A stretch of DNA of 64,000 bases. Source: UKL13-3 sp040387195 (GTDB taxonomy: Bacteria; Bacteroidota; Bacteroidia; UKL13-3). The DNA is taken from the NCBI GenBank assembly GCA_040387195.1, contig JAZKEF010000014.1:1-64000 (forward strand), written 5' to 3'. Under the pieces are notes generated by a model. That model was given only the letters and a program-made list of their open reading frames with translations. It had not been told where the DNA came from and did no database searches. The first letter of the stretch is position 1. Each line of letters opens with the position of its first letter. Positions 34,461 through 43,770 of the stretch are shown piece by piece. The translations under genes and the position numbers were made by a program.

Positions 34461-36167
34461 ATGACCAAACGCTGGACACATAAAACAGAACCCGATCCTA
34501 CCCTGGTTGAGCAAGTCTCATCCACCATCAATGTCAATAAGGTATTGTCGGGTGTTTTGGTGCAGCGTGGAATCAACCATTTCGACATCGCTAAAAAGTT
34601 CTTCCGCCCGCAATATGCCGACCTCCACGATCCGTTCCTGATGAAAGGCATGGCCAAGGCTGTGGAGCGTATTGATAAGGCTATCAACAACAACCAGAAG
34701 ATTTTGGTGTATGGTGATTATGATGTGGATGGTACGACCTCGGTAGCCATTGTTTACGACTTTTTTCAGAAACGTTACCCCAATATCGACTTTTACATTC
34801 CCGACCGTTACACCGAAGGATATGGTATCTCGTTTATGTCGATTGACTGGGCTTCCAACAACGGGTTTTCACTCATCATAGCACTTGATTGTGGTATCAA
34901 GGCAAATGATAAGGTACGATATGCCAACAACAAGGGCATCGATTTTATTATCTGCGACCACCATTTACCGGGCGATGAAGTTCCCGATGCAGTAGCGATC
35001 CTGAATCCGAAACAGCTGGATTGTACGTATCCGTTCAAAGAACTGTCGGGTTGTGGCATTGGCTTTAAGCTGTTGCAGGGATATGCCCACACACACGAAA
35101 TTCCCTTTGCGGATATTGAAAAATATATTGACCTGGTAGCTGTGAGTATCTCAGCCGACCTGGTTCCTATCCTGGATGAAAACCGTATTTTGGTTCATTT
35201 CGGATTAAAAAAATTAAAGTCGCATCCCAACTTCGGCTTAAAAGCATTGCTTGAAGCATATGCTCCGAAACCTGAATTTTCGGTGAGTGATGTGGTGTTC
35301 TTTATTGGTCCGCGCATCAATGCTGCCGGCCGTATTGCCGATGCAAAAGATTCGGTGCGGTTGATGACGGCTGATGATTACGGCAAAGCTAAAGAGATTG
35401 CGGAACTGGTGAACCACCACAATATGGAACGCAGGGGCTTCGACCTTTCCATTACAGAACAGGCTTTTGAAATGGTGGAGAAAGATGAAACGTTTTCACA
35501 ACGTAAATCAACTGTACTGTTTCACAATGAGTGGCACAAAGGTGTTATCGGAATTGTGGCTTCGCGCCTGATCGAAAAATATTACAGACCAACAATCGTA
35601 TTAACGGAATCGAACGGACTGGCAACAGGTTCGGCACGTTCGGTTGAAGGATTTGATTTATACAATGCCATTGAACAGTGTTCAGATCTGCTCGAGCAAT
35701 ACGGTGGACATACCCATGCAGCTGGTTTAACCATGAAGCTGGACAATGTGAAACAATTTGCGGCCAAGTTTGAAGATGTGGTAGCTACCAATATCAAGGA
35801 ACGCAGTTTAACACCGGAAATTGAATACGATACGGAGATTCCATTGAGAGCCATTACACCAAAGTTTTTTAGTGTGCTCAAACAATTCTCTCCATTTGGT
35901 CCGGGTAACCATAGCCCGATTTTTATGAGTAAGAATGTGTGGGATGTAGGCGATGTAACCATTGTTGGAAACAACCACTTAAAACTAAGCTTAACACAGG
36001 AAGAAGGCGGACGTATTTTTAAAGCCATCGCTTTCGGATTGGGCGAACATTACGATAAAGTAGCACAGGGCATTTCTTTCGATATATGCTACACGATCGA
36101 AGAAAACCATTTCAACGGGCATGTGAACCTGCAGTTGAACATTAAGGATATTTTGTTCAGAGGGTAG
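34461..36167 (+). CDS. recJ: Single-stranded-DNA-specific exonuclease RecJ
   Basis: 568 aa, the normal length. DHH phosphoesterase motifs: YGDYDVDGTTS (84-94), IALDCGIKA and CDHHLPGDEVP with DHH at 166-168, then INAAGRIADA; the DHHA1 motif GGHTHAAGL is near 418, followed by an OB-fold C-terminal domain. It degrades ssDNA 5'-3' in recombination and mismatch repair. Two adjacent possible N-terminal codons do not change the picture. Single gene. Confidence 0.97.
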   Translation: MTKRWTHKTEPDPTLVEQVSSTINVNKVLSGVLVQRGINHFDIAKKFFRPQYADLHDPFLMKGMAKAVERIDKAINNNQKILVYGDYDVDGTTSVAIVYDFFQKRYPNIDFYIPDRYTEGYGISFMSIDWASNNGFSLIIALDCGIKANDKVRYANNKGIDFIICDHHLPGDEVPDAVAILNPKQLDCTYPFKELSGCGIGFKLLQGYAHTHEIPFADIEKYIDLVAVSISADLVPILDENRILVHFGLKKLKSHPNFGLKALLEAYAPKPEFSVSDVVFFIGPRINAAGRIADAKDSVRLMTADDYGKAKEIAELVNHHNMERRGFDLSITEQAFEMVEKDETFSQRKSTVLFHNEWHKGVIGIVASRLIEKYYRPTIVLTESNGLATGSARSVEGFDLYNAIEQCSDLLEQYGGHTHAAGLTMKLDNVKQFAAKFEDVVATNIKERSLTPEIEYDTEIPLRAITPKFFSVLKQFSPFGPGNHSPIFMSKNVWDVGDVTIVGNNHLKLSLTQEEGGRIFKAIAFGLGEHYDKVAQGISFDICYTIEENHFNGHVNLQLNIKDILFRG

Positions 36168-36280
36168 TTTCGACTGCGCTCAACCAGCACCAAATTTCTT
36201 CCAACCTCCAACTTCCATCCTCCCAAGTTCAGGGTCAGGTTTCTTCTTTCTTTTGTGCTTTTTCGGTATTATTGATGTTT

Positions 36281-36295
36281 AACCCCGTTGGGGTT
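36281..36295. repeat. 15-bp near-palindrome AACCCCGTTGGGGTT
   Basis: Member of the AACCC-N-GGGTT family of small repeats also found at 11311-11333, 12866-12882, 26396-26411 and 28676-28691; mostly preceded or followed by AATATTGA-like sequence. Sits just upstream of the DUF3667 gene. Confidence 0.55.
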
Positions 36296-36332
36296 ATCAA
36301 CTCCTTCGGAGCTGATTCTTTATGAAATATAT

Positions 36333-37097
36333 ATGAATACTATTTGCAAAAACTGCGCGTTTACTTTTGATGGAAAATATTGTAACCAATGCGGACAAAC
36401 TGGTGAAACGCACCGGCTCAATTTTCATTTTGTGTGGCACGATATCCAGCATGGTATCTTTCATGTAGATAAGGGTATTCTGTATTCCATATCACAGCTT
36501 TTTATGCGCCCGGGCCATACCATCCGCGAGTTTATTGATGGTAAACGGGTAAAACATTTTAAGCCACTTTCCATGGTGGTTATTCTGGCTACCATTTACG
36601 GCCTCATGTCCCATTATTTTCATGTAGAAAATCCAGGTCCCGTAAGACTCACTACCGGCAGTACACCCAGTGCTGAGGAGCTATCCTTTTATACCAAAAT
36701 GCTGGATTGGATTGAAACACATTATGCATTAACAACACTCCTTGCGTTGCCATTTTTTGCGTTTGGAACTTTTATTGCGTTTAAAAAACAAGGCTACAAT
36801 TTTATCGAACACATGGTGTTGAATGCTTTTTTATCTGCACAACGGTTAACTGTTCATATAGCTTTATTTCCCATCATGTATGCCGTAAGTGCAACACACT
36901 TTTCGGGTCCATTTAACTCACTGTTGCGTTTAACTGATTTGGGACTCACCATTTGGGTTTGCTCTCAGTTTTTCAGCCGGCTCTCCAAAACCAGGTCTGT
37001 ATTGCTCACATTGCTGGCTTATGTTATTTACATCATCACCTTCGTTCTTTTTGGTGGCCTAGTGTTAACCATTATAGGCGCAACTCTGTATGATTAA
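36333..37097 (+). CDS. DUF3667 domain membrane protein
   Basis: 254 aa from ATG 36333 (MNTICKNC). An N-terminal zinc ribbon with C5-x-x-C8 and C17-x-x-C20-G, then HVDKGILYSISQLFMRPGHTIREFIDGKRVKHFKP, the family core in which the peptide is anchored before the first membrane helix, and four to five transmembrane segments. Common in Bacteroidota, function not known. It ends 3 nt from the convergent NlpC/P60 gene. Confidence 0.9.
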   Translation: MNTICKNCAFTFDGKYCNQCGQTGETHRLNFHFVWHDIQHGIFHVDKGILYSISQLFMRPGHTIREFIDGKRVKHFKPLSMVVILATIYGLMSHYFHVENPGPVRLTTGSTPSAEELSFYTKMLDWIETHYALTTLLALPFFAFGTFIAFKKQGYNFIEHMVLNAFLSAQRLTVHIALFPIMYAVSATHFSGPFNSLLRLTDLGLTIWVCSQFFSRLSKTRSVLLTLLAYVIYIITFVLFGGLVLTIIGATLYD

Positions 37098-37100
37098 TGC

Positions 37101-37637
37101 TCAGGAGCCTTTAAGCCGTCCGCCTCGCAGGTAATATTTTGCGTAATATTTTTCTGAGAGATTGTTAATCATCACACCTTTGCTGGTGCTTACATGTGCA
37201 AACCAGCCTTCTTTTAAATACACACCCACATGCGACACCTTGCTTGTTTTGATGTTGAAAAAGACGAGGTCACCTTCCTGTAATTCTTCGTTGTTCAGCC
37301 TGGAGCTTGCATCAAACATTTCCTTTGATGAGCGTGGAATGGTTTTTCCGTAAACCTCTTCATACATCAGCCTCACATAGCAGGAACAGTCAACTGCTTC
37401 TTTGGTGCATTTACCCATCTGGTGTGGTGTTCCCAACCAGTCGGCTACAAAGGAATACAGCTTCACATTATCACTGTCGGTAAGTGGTAAATTCAGTTTT
37501 TCACTCAACAGTTTATACTCTCTTTCCTTGCGTGAAAGTTCCTTGCGTTTGGAAACTGTAGTTCCTTTTTTGCTTTTACAGGCAACAGCAAAAAATGCTA
37601 CGAACAAAAATAAATAAACGAGTCCGGGGTGTTTCAT
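37101..37637 (-). CDS. NlpC/P60 family cell-wall endopeptidase, lipoprotein
   Basis: 178 aa from ATG 37637, signal peptide with lipobox FAVAC (C20). After a Lys/Glu-rich linker the NlpC/P60 domain shows the catalytic Cys in VDCSCYVRLMY (C84), first His in KVSHVGVYL (H136) and a further His in WFAHVS (H148). Such enzymes cut gamma-D-Glu-diaminopimelate bonds in peptidoglycan. The residue after the nucleophile is Ser then Cys instead of the usual Ser-Gly, a minor change. Lipid-anchored in the periplasm. Confidence 0.92.
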   Translation of the reverse strand: MKHPGLVYLFLFVAFFAVACKSKKGTTVSKRKELSRKEREYKLLSEKLNLPLTDSDNVKLYSFVADWLGTPHQMGKCTKEAVDCSCYVRLMYEEVYGKTIPRSSKEMFDASSRLNNEELQEGDLVFFNIKTSKVSHVGVYLKEGWFAHVSTSKGVMINNLSEKYYAKYYLRGGRLKGS

Positions 37638-37709
37638 GAAGCAACAATACTCCATTTGCCGAAAGAGAAAATCAACAAGTACACATTTGGGGTGTACAAA
37701 AAGCGTACA

Positions 37710-38201
37710 TTATACTACGGGTTTGAATCCTTCAAAGGCCTGCAAACAATCATTGCAGTAATGCATGCTGCGGCATAAGGTGGGACCGAACGGGCTTTTC
37801 ATGTCGGTGTTTTTGCTTCCGCAAAACGGGCATTCCACATGCTCAAGCAATTCCTGAGTGACTTCACCGGCATGTTTTACGGGTGGTGCAAGACCATGTT
37901 TTTTCAAACACATCAACCCACGGGCGGTAAGTTTATTGCTATCCCAGGGCTGATCAAAATTGGTAACTACTTCAACAGACTGAATACCTATTTCTTTCAA
38001 CCGGTCAGATACCATTCCTTCCATCATTTTGATAGCCGGACAACCGGTAAATGTTGGTGTCATCTCCACATACACGCTGCTTTCACCTCGCACTTCTACT
38101 TTGGTAATAATACCCATATCCACCATACTCAGGGTTGGTATTTCAGGATCCTTCACCACTTCGAGGGCATTCCAGATATCTTGTTCGGTTGGCATCGTCA
38201 T
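37710..38201 (-). CDS. paaD: PaaD-like protein (MIP18/DUF59 domain with zinc ribbon)
   Basis: 163 aa. Residues 8-95 are a MIP18/DUF59 domain (VKDPEIPTLSMVDMGII, PTFTGCPAIKMME) as in Fe-S cluster assembly proteins; the C-terminal third carries a zinc ribbon ECPFCGSKNT ... CRSMHYCNDC. This pairing is the hallmark of PaaD, an accessory protein of 1,2-phenylacetyl-CoA epoxidase. However paaA, B, C and E are not in the window, so either they lie elsewhere or the protein has another Fe-S maturation role. An ATG two codons in (38195) could be the start. Confidence 0.85.
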   Translation of the reverse strand: MTMPTEQDIWNALEVVKDPEIPTLSMVDMGIITKVEVRGESSVYVEMTPTFTGCPAIKMMEGMVSDRLKEIGIQSVEVVTNFDQPWDSNKLTARGLMCLKKHGLAPPVKHAGEVTQELLEHVECPFCGSKNTDMKSPFGPTLCRSMHYCNDCLQAFEGFKPVV

Positions 38202-38257
38202 TAAGCGAAAATACGAAGACTTGCGGGAGAAAAAATATGATATTTAAGGGTATTCAA

Positions 38258-39379
38258 TTACTCCTCGTCCATTTGTTTATCATCCTTGGCGTTGCTGCTG
38301 CTCGGATCCTTAATTTTATCCTTTTTCGTAAGGCCTTCGAGCACCTCGATGTGAATCCCATCCGACAGTCCCAGTTTTACATATCGTTTTTCAAATGTTT
38401 GCGGAGCGGTTTCCACTTCCACGTATGGTTTATCTTCCGTTTCAAACTGCAGCAATGCTTCCGAAACAGACAATACACTGTCCTTTCTGTCTAGTACAAT
38501 ATCGGCAGTAGCGCTGTATCCTGCACGGATGAAATTGCCTTCCTTCAGTTTCATGTTGGCTTTAATGGTAAACTGAATGGCTCCGTTTTCTTTCACACCT
38601 TTGGGTGCGATGTATTCCAGGGTAGCCTCAAACTTTTCCTTTTCAATTGCTCCGATGGTTAAGATGAGATCCATGCCCGGTTTAATTTTTCCCACTTCAC
38701 TTTCATCTACTTTACCTTCAAAAATCATTTCGCCCATATCGGCTACTACCGCAATGGTTGTGCCTTCGTTAAAAGTATTGCTTTCAATTACACTGCTTCC
38801 TTCCTTGAGCGGAACATCGAGCACCATACCTTCAATGGTGCTGCGTACAATCGTATTACTTACGGCTCCCGCACTTTTGCTGATCCCGTCTTTAATCAGC
38901 TGCAGATTATTTTCGGCTGTTTCAAATTCCGCTTTTGCATTGCTGTAGGTGAGTTGAAATTGCTGAAAATCGGAGAATGCAATCATCTTCGCATCCACCA
39001 GTTTTTTGTTCCGGTCGTAATCAATCTTTGCATTATCCAATGCCAGTTTGGCCCTGTTCATCCGGTTCTCCGCTTCATTCAAACTCACCATGTTCGGAAT
39101 AATCTTGATTCGGGCAATCATGTCGCCTTTTTTCACACGGTCACCGGCAATCACATACAACTGTTCGATAATACCCGACACACGCGGTTTAATATTTACT
39201 TCCTTGCGCGGCACCACAGCTCCCGTGGCAACTGTCTTTTTTATGATATTGGTAACCTCCGGTTGTTGTGTTTGAAACACCACAGGTTTCTCTTCCGACT
39301 TTTGGTACAAAAACCAGATCGTCCATACAAAACCTCCCACCAGGGCAATCAATAATGTTATTTTCAGTACTCTTTTCAT
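38258..39379 (-). CDS. Periplasmic adaptor (membrane fusion protein) of a MacAB-type exporter
   Basis: 373 aa with an N-terminal membrane anchor (KITLLIALVGGFVWTIWFLY). A lipoyl-like hairpin half (TGAVVPRKEVNIKPRVSGIIEQLYVIAGDRVKKGDMIARI) precedes a coiled-coil near 95-170, a second lipoyl half and beta-barrel domains, as in MacA/HlyD. It links the inner-membrane ABC transporter to an outer-membrane channel. The last residues are acidic and low complexity. It lies at the distal end of the ATPase-permease-permease group but after a 346-nt gap, so it may have a separate promoter. Confidence 0.93.
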   Translation of the reverse strand: MKRVLKITLLIALVGGFVWTIWFLYQKSEEKPVVFQTQQPEVTNIIKKTVATGAVVPRKEVNIKPRVSGIIEQLYVIAGDRVKKGDMIARIKIIPNMVSLNEAENRMNRAKLALDNAKIDYDRNKKLVDAKMIAFSDFQQFQLTYSNAKAEFETAENNLQLIKDGISKSAGAVSNTIVRSTIEGMVLDVPLKEGSSVIESNTFNEGTTIAVVADMGEMIFEGKVDESEVGKIKPGMDLILTIGAIEKEKFEATLEYIAPKGVKENGAIQFTIKANMKLKEGNFIRAGYSATADIVLDRKDSVLSVSEALLQFETEDKPYVEVETAPQTFEKRYVKLGLSDGIHIEVLEGLTKKDKIKDPSSSNAKDDKQMDEE

Positions 39380-39725
39380 ATTCGGTTAACGGTTTTCTGT
39401 TTGTTGCTTGTTATTACTTTTTCGTATTGAGAAGTTCCATTCTGCTCTTTCCATTGCGAACATTGTGTGTTCTAAGTGTACTTAGTGGTAAGATTGGATA
39501 TCCATTTTTTACCACAAAGCTCACTAAGAGAATCGTTCCTTCTTCATTCCGCATTCTTGTTCTCCCGATAGCTATCGGGACCGCATTTCGTTTCGACTTT
39601 CTTTAACTATTCAATATTCTTCATTAAATATTATTTCGAAATTCGAACTTAAATATTTCGCATTCCTTTTCGTTCATTCTTCATTTTTGGCATGCCTCCC
39701 GATAGCTAGCGGGACGCACTTCTTC
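39380..39725. other. 346-nt gap with dispersed repeats inside the exporter locus
   Basis: Contains an imperfect inverted repeat (39464-39530; ACCACAAAGCTCACTAAG), the palindrome at 39564-39581 and its variant at 39697-39714, and AT-rich filler. No gene and no convincing promoter seen. Confidence 0.6.
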
Positions 39726-40979
39726 CTAGTCAGCTCTCAGTGCATCAACCGGTTTGATGGCTATGGCCCGTTGTGCGGGAATGATACCTGCAAACATGCC
39801 TGATACTATCAAAATAGCCAACGCCTTAAATGCAATGGCAAGATCCACTCCCGGTTCCTGGAACATACCTCCTTGTCCGGCCATGGCACTGTTAATCAAC
39901 TCCAAAATGCCTATGCCCGAAACCAAACCGAAATATCCGGCAATGAGGGTAAGCATAACCGATTCGGTTACGATCTGGCTCATGATGGAAAACGGAGAGG
40001 CACCAATCGCTCTGCGAATTCCAATTTCCTTGGTACGTTCCTTCACCACAATGAGCATAATATTACTTACGCCCACCACTCCGGCCAGCAATGTTCCGAT
40101 GCCTACGATCCATACCAGCATTTCAATTCCATCAAACAGACCTGTTATTTTTTTAAACTCCTTTTCCATGTTCCAGCTGCCGATAGCCCTTTTATCGTTG
40201 GGATGGATGTGGTGGCGGGAAGCAAGCAATGCACGCACCTTATTTTCGGCCAGCGATGCCGGCACATCTTTTTTGGATGTGATGGAAAACCAGCTCACCA
40301 TGTTTCCATAATTGAATGCCTGCTGAAAAGTTGTAAAAGGTGTGTAGATGGTTTGCATCTGTTCCTGTGCATCCTCATCCCCCTTATCACTGGTATAAGT
40401 TCCTATCACCCTGAAATAAATTCCATTTACCTGCAGGTATTCGCCCAGCGGATCTTCTGTAGGTTTAAACAATACCTGGCGCACACGTTCTCCGATCACA
40501 CATACCTTACGTGTTTCGTGCAAATCGTTATAATTTAAAAAGCGGCCTTTGGTGATGCGGAATGTTTGTATTTTCCACGCCTCGGGATAATCACCCCTTA
40601 CGGTAAACGGTGCCGATTTGGTTCCGCGTACCACATTGTTCTCACCACGGTATCCGCCCAGTTGATTTGCAGGAGCCACCACTTCTGCTTCGGGAACATA
40701 TTTTCTGATTGCCTCAATGTCTTCATTCCTGAATTGGATCTGCCTGTTTTTAGGCATACCCTTAAACGGCATGGATGTTTGCTGCGCCCACACAAAAAAA
40801 GAATTGGTAGCTGTTCCACTGAATGCCTTGGTAATTCCATTCTTCAATCCCTGCCCTGACCCGAGCATAAAAATGAGCATAAAAATTCCCCAATACACTC
40901 CGAATGCTGTGAGTGTAGTTCTCAGTTTGTTTTTACTGAGCGTTTGGTAAATTTCGTTTGCTCTGTCGAGGTCAATCAT
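39726..40979 (-). CDS. MacB-like ABC transporter permease (second copy in operon)
   Basis: 417 aa from ATG 40979 (MIDLDRANEIYQTL), a much better fit than the longer frame at 41033. One N-terminal membrane helix (LTAFGVYWGIFMLIFMLGSG), a large periplasmic MacB-core domain, and three C-terminal helices with the mechanotransmission/coupling signature VKERTKEIGIRRAIGA. About half-identical to the next permease in layout and motifs, so the transporter is probably a heterodimer. Substrates of this family range from macrolides to lipoproteins and siderophores. Confidence 0.94.
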   Translation of the reverse strand: MIDLDRANEIYQTLSKNKLRTTLTAFGVYWGIFMLIFMLGSGQGLKNGITKAFSGTATNSFFVWAQQTSMPFKGMPKNRQIQFRNEDIEAIRKYVPEAEVVAPANQLGGYRGENNVVRGTKSAPFTVRGDYPEAWKIQTFRITKGRFLNYNDLHETRKVCVIGERVRQVLFKPTEDPLGEYLQVNGIYFRVIGTYTSDKGDEDAQEQMQTIYTPFTTFQQAFNYGNMVSWFSITSKKDVPASLAENKVRALLASRHHIHPNDKRAIGSWNMEKEFKKITGLFDGIEMLVWIVGIGTLLAGVVGVSNIMLIVVKERTKEIGIRRAIGASPFSIMSQIVTESVMLTLIAGYFGLVSGIGILELINSAMAGQGGMFQEPGVDLAIAFKALAILIVSGMFAGIIPAQRAIAIKPVDALRAD

Positions 40980-41071
40980 TTCTATTTGAGATTTGCGAAT
41001 TGAGATGTGAGATGGATTATTTAAGAATTCCATTGAACTCTCAAATCGTACATCACCATTCTCAAATCATT

Positions 41072-42298
41072 CTATTCATCACGGAGTGCTTCAATGGGTT
41101 TTACCCTTGCGGCTTTTCTTGCGGGAAATAATCCTGCTATCAATCCGGCAACAATCAATAATCCATTTGCATACAATGCCACACTCAAATCCACATGTGG
41201 GTTTTGAAAAAACTCTGAATCCGGAATAAACTTCTTAGCTGATTCCAACACTGCAATTCCCAATATCAATCCTATAAATCCGGCTGCAGCGGTTACAAAT
41301 ACACTCTCCTGCACGATAAGCGATACAATGCTCCACGGTGTAGCACCCAATGCCTTGCGGATCCCTATTTCCTTGGTGCGTTCCTTTACTGCTATCATCA
41401 TGATATTGCTTACACCTACAATGCCTGCAATCAATGTCATGATGCCGATGATCCACACAAAAATGCGAATCCCGATAATCACGCCCATCACTTTTTGATA
41501 CTCCACCAGGTTGTTCCAGATAAAAATTGCCTTATCATCTTTGGGATCAAAATTATGTCGTTCGGCCATCAGCTTCCGGATACTTTTTGCTGCATCCTTG
41601 CTTTGTTCCATGTCCTCCATGGTAAACACCAATTGCGCCACCCTGTTGGTTCCGGTGAATGTTCGCTGTGCTGTTGTTATCGGTATATAGGCCCTGCGCA
41701 TATCATTCTCACCACCATCATCGGTAAAAACACCAACAACCTTAAAAGGAATCGTACTAATTTTTACATACTTCCCGATAGGATCTTCTTTATTGAACAA
41801 TTCATTCACCAGCATTTTTCCCACACTGCACACTTTACGTCCTTCTGCTACGTCTTTGTCATTGATAAAACGTCCTTTGATCACGGTAATTTTTTCAGAT
41901 GCTATCATTCCCTTTTCACATGCACGTATGCTAAAATTTCCGCTTTTTGTTCCATACACCACATCATTGATGTCCCACAAATTCAACCGCGATGTCAAAT
42001 TTTGCGCATCGCTGTAATTGGCTCCCAGCCATTCCCTATCGGCATTGGTAAACTGTATTTCCCTATTGGCCTGCAACCCGTCATAAGCCACAGATGTTTT
42101 GCCGGCATTCACCCACATGCTGTTCACGGCATCACCACCAAACGCACTTTGTACGCCATTCTCCAAACCATTCCCGCTTCCCAGCAACACAATAAGCATA
42201 AAAATCCCCCAGGCCACACTAAAGCCCGTGAGAAACGTCCTCAGCTTATTTTTGCTGATGGCCGCAAATATTTCCTGCCATTTATCTAAGTCAAACAT
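41072..42298 (-). CDS. MacB-like ABC transporter permease (first copy in operon)
   Basis: 408 aa from ATG 42298 (MFDLDKWQEIFAAI). Same topology as its partner: helix LTGFSVAWGIFMLIVLLGSG, a periplasmic domain, three C-terminal helices and VKERTKEIGIRKALGA. The gap to the ATPase gene (76 nt) and to the next permease (92 nt) each carries GATTTGAGA/TCTCAAATC repeats. A FtsX/MacB-type permease. Confidence 0.94.
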   Translation of the reverse strand: MFDLDKWQEIFAAISKNKLRTFLTGFSVAWGIFMLIVLLGSGNGLENGVQSAFGGDAVNSMWVNAGKTSVAYDGLQANREIQFTNADREWLGANYSDAQNLTSRLNLWDINDVVYGTKSGNFSIRACEKGMIASEKITVIKGRFINDKDVAEGRKVCSVGKMLVNELFNKEDPIGKYVKISTIPFKVVGVFTDDGGENDMRRAYIPITTAQRTFTGTNRVAQLVFTMEDMEQSKDAAKSIRKLMAERHNFDPKDDKAIFIWNNLVEYQKVMGVIIGIRIFVWIIGIMTLIAGIVGVSNIMMIAVKERTKEIGIRKALGATPWSIVSLIVQESVFVTAAAGFIGLILGIAVLESAKKFIPDSEFFQNPHVDLSVALYANGLLIVAGLIAGLFPARKAARVKPIEALRDE

Positions 42299-42374
42299 TT
42301 TGATTTGAGATTTGAGATGTACAATTTTAGATTTGAAATGTTTACATCTCAAATCCAAAATCACAACTCTCAAT

Positions 42375-43034
42375 TTATACTATAAGTCCATCTTTTAACT
42401 TAATCGTTCTATCCGTCATGGCTGCGATATCGTGTTCGTGTGTTACGATTACCACCGTCATTCCTTCTTTGTTTACCTGCTTAAGCAACTGCATTACCTC
42501 ATAACTTGTTTGGGTATCCAACGCTCCTGTCGGTTCATCGGCTAAGATTACTTTGGGCTGCGAAATTAATGCTCTTGCAATAGCTACACGCTGTTTCTGA
42601 CCACCACTCAACTCTCCGGGTAAATGATCGGCCCTGTCTGCAAGACCCACCTTCTCTAAATACTCCATTGCTATTTTGTTACGCTTCTTTCTGCTTACAT
42701 TTTGGTAATAGAGCGGAAGAGCAACATTCTCCAGCGCGCTTTTAAAGGAAATAAGGTTGAAAGATTGAAATACAAATCCGAGATACTGGTTGCGCAGTTG
42801 TGCTGCTTTGGTTTCGTTCAGGTTTTTTATTCCCGTACCCGAGAGGTTATAATTTCCTTCATCATAATTGTCCAGAATACCCAGGATATTGAGTAAGGTA
42901 GATTTCCCGCTTCCTGAAGAACCCATGATGGAAACCATTTCACCTTGTTTGATGTGAATATCTATACCTTTCAGCACATGCAGTTTGCCTTCACCAAGGG
43001 TGTAGTATTTGTGGATGTTTGTAAGTTCTATCAT
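42375..43034 (-). CDS. ABC transporter ATP-binding protein, LolD/MacB type
   Basis: 219 aa from ATG 43034 (MIELTNIHKYY). Walker A GSSGSGKST (38-46), signature LSGGQKQRVAIARAL, Walker B ILADEPTGALD, H-loop VTHEHDIA: a complete nucleotide-binding domain of the LolD/MacB subgroup. It powers the two permeases encoded right behind it. First gene of the exporter group. Confidence 0.96.
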   Translation of the reverse strand: MIELTNIHKYYTLGEGKLHVLKGIDIHIKQGEMVSIMGSSGSGKSTLLNILGILDNYDEGNYNLSGTGIKNLNETKAAQLRNQYLGFVFQSFNLISFKSALENVALPLYYQNVSRKKRNKIAMEYLEKVGLADRADHLPGELSGGQKQRVAIARALISQPKVILADEPTGALDTQTSYEVMQLLKQVNKEGMTVVIVTHEHDIAAMTDRTIKLKDGLIV

Positions 43035-43092
43035 TGGCAACACAAAGAAAACAGAAAAACGCATTCGGAGAGCGAATTAATACATGCGAGGC

Positions 43093-43140
43093 AAAAAAAG
43101 AAGGCCATCGGTTAAATGCCCATTTAACGCGATAGCCTTC
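43093..43140 (-). terminator. Intrinsic terminator of the TonB receptor operon
   Basis: A long hairpin pairs 43100-43118 with about 43122-43140 (GAAGGC..ATCG..TTAAATG against CATTTAA..CGAT.GCCTTC, two mismatched pairs), followed on the minus strand by seven T (43093-43099). It lies 25 nt past the lipoprotein gene at 43165. Confidence 0.9.
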
Positions 43141-43164
43141 CTCCATTTCGGGGACAAATTCTGA

Positions 43165-43764
43165 TTACCTCAGCCGAACGGGAAAGGTTACATCAATATC
43201 ACTTTCGGGTGAAGGTTGTGTTGTTTTAGGAATGCCGTCATAATGACTCAACACCAAATTGAGGCTGCCGGTAACCGGCAAAGGATAGGACTGCTGCGAT
43301 ACTACTTTCCATTGTGTTTGCAAACCAACGGGAAGTGCAGGATTGTTGCCGTCAAGATCCAACCGGTCAATTCCTATTTTATGCTGTAATGTTGCCGAAG
43401 GGGTATAAAACAATTGGTGCATATTTCCGAGTTCGGCCACCTCATTCGAAACGGTGTCATATGGTGCTTTTGTTTTGTCAAGCAACAACAGCCTCACATC
43501 GTAAGTAATTCCTGTATCCAAAACGAGCGAATCAATGGTTGGTGCATTACCTCCGTTTCCATCCAGGTCTTCCCATTTGCATTGAATGAAAAAATTGCTG
43601 TCGGAAGGGTGATGGTGATTATAGCCGCTCAGGATAACGGTGGTAATTTGTTCCTGTGGAGTACTGATAACAGGGTTGGTTGCATCTTCCGATTTTTTGC
43701 AGGACGAGAAGATTGCAAGAGAGAAAAAGCATAGAATGATAATTGTTCTTATAAATACTTTCAT
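43165..43764 (-). CDS. Hypothetical lipoprotein linked to the TonB receptor
   Basis: 199 aa, signal peptide with lipobox FSSC (C22). A predicted beta-rich domain with SGYNHHHPSDSNFFIQCKWEDLDGNGG near 50-75, whose His cluster could bind metal. It follows the TonB receptor gene by 6 nt and so is probably a partner: a surface substrate-binding or plug-assisting protein. No family is recognised. Ends in a strong terminator. Confidence 0.75.
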   Translation of the reverse strand: MKVFIRTIIILCFFSLAIFSSCKKSEDATNPVISTPQEQITTVILSGYNHHHPSDSNFFIQCKWEDLDGNGGNAPTIDSLVLDTGITYDVRLLLLDKTKAPYDTVSNEVAELGNMHQLFYTPSATLQHKIGIDRLDLDGNNPALPVGLQTQWKVVSQQSYPLPVTGSLNLVLSHYDGIPKTTQPSPESDIDVTFPVRLR

Positions 43765-43770
43765 GATTGT

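Noticed and set aside
41495..42289. Open frame of 264 codons on the plus strand
   Set aside because: Antisense to the MacB-like permease with conserved motifs; composition (many Cys, His, Phe) is not protein-like.
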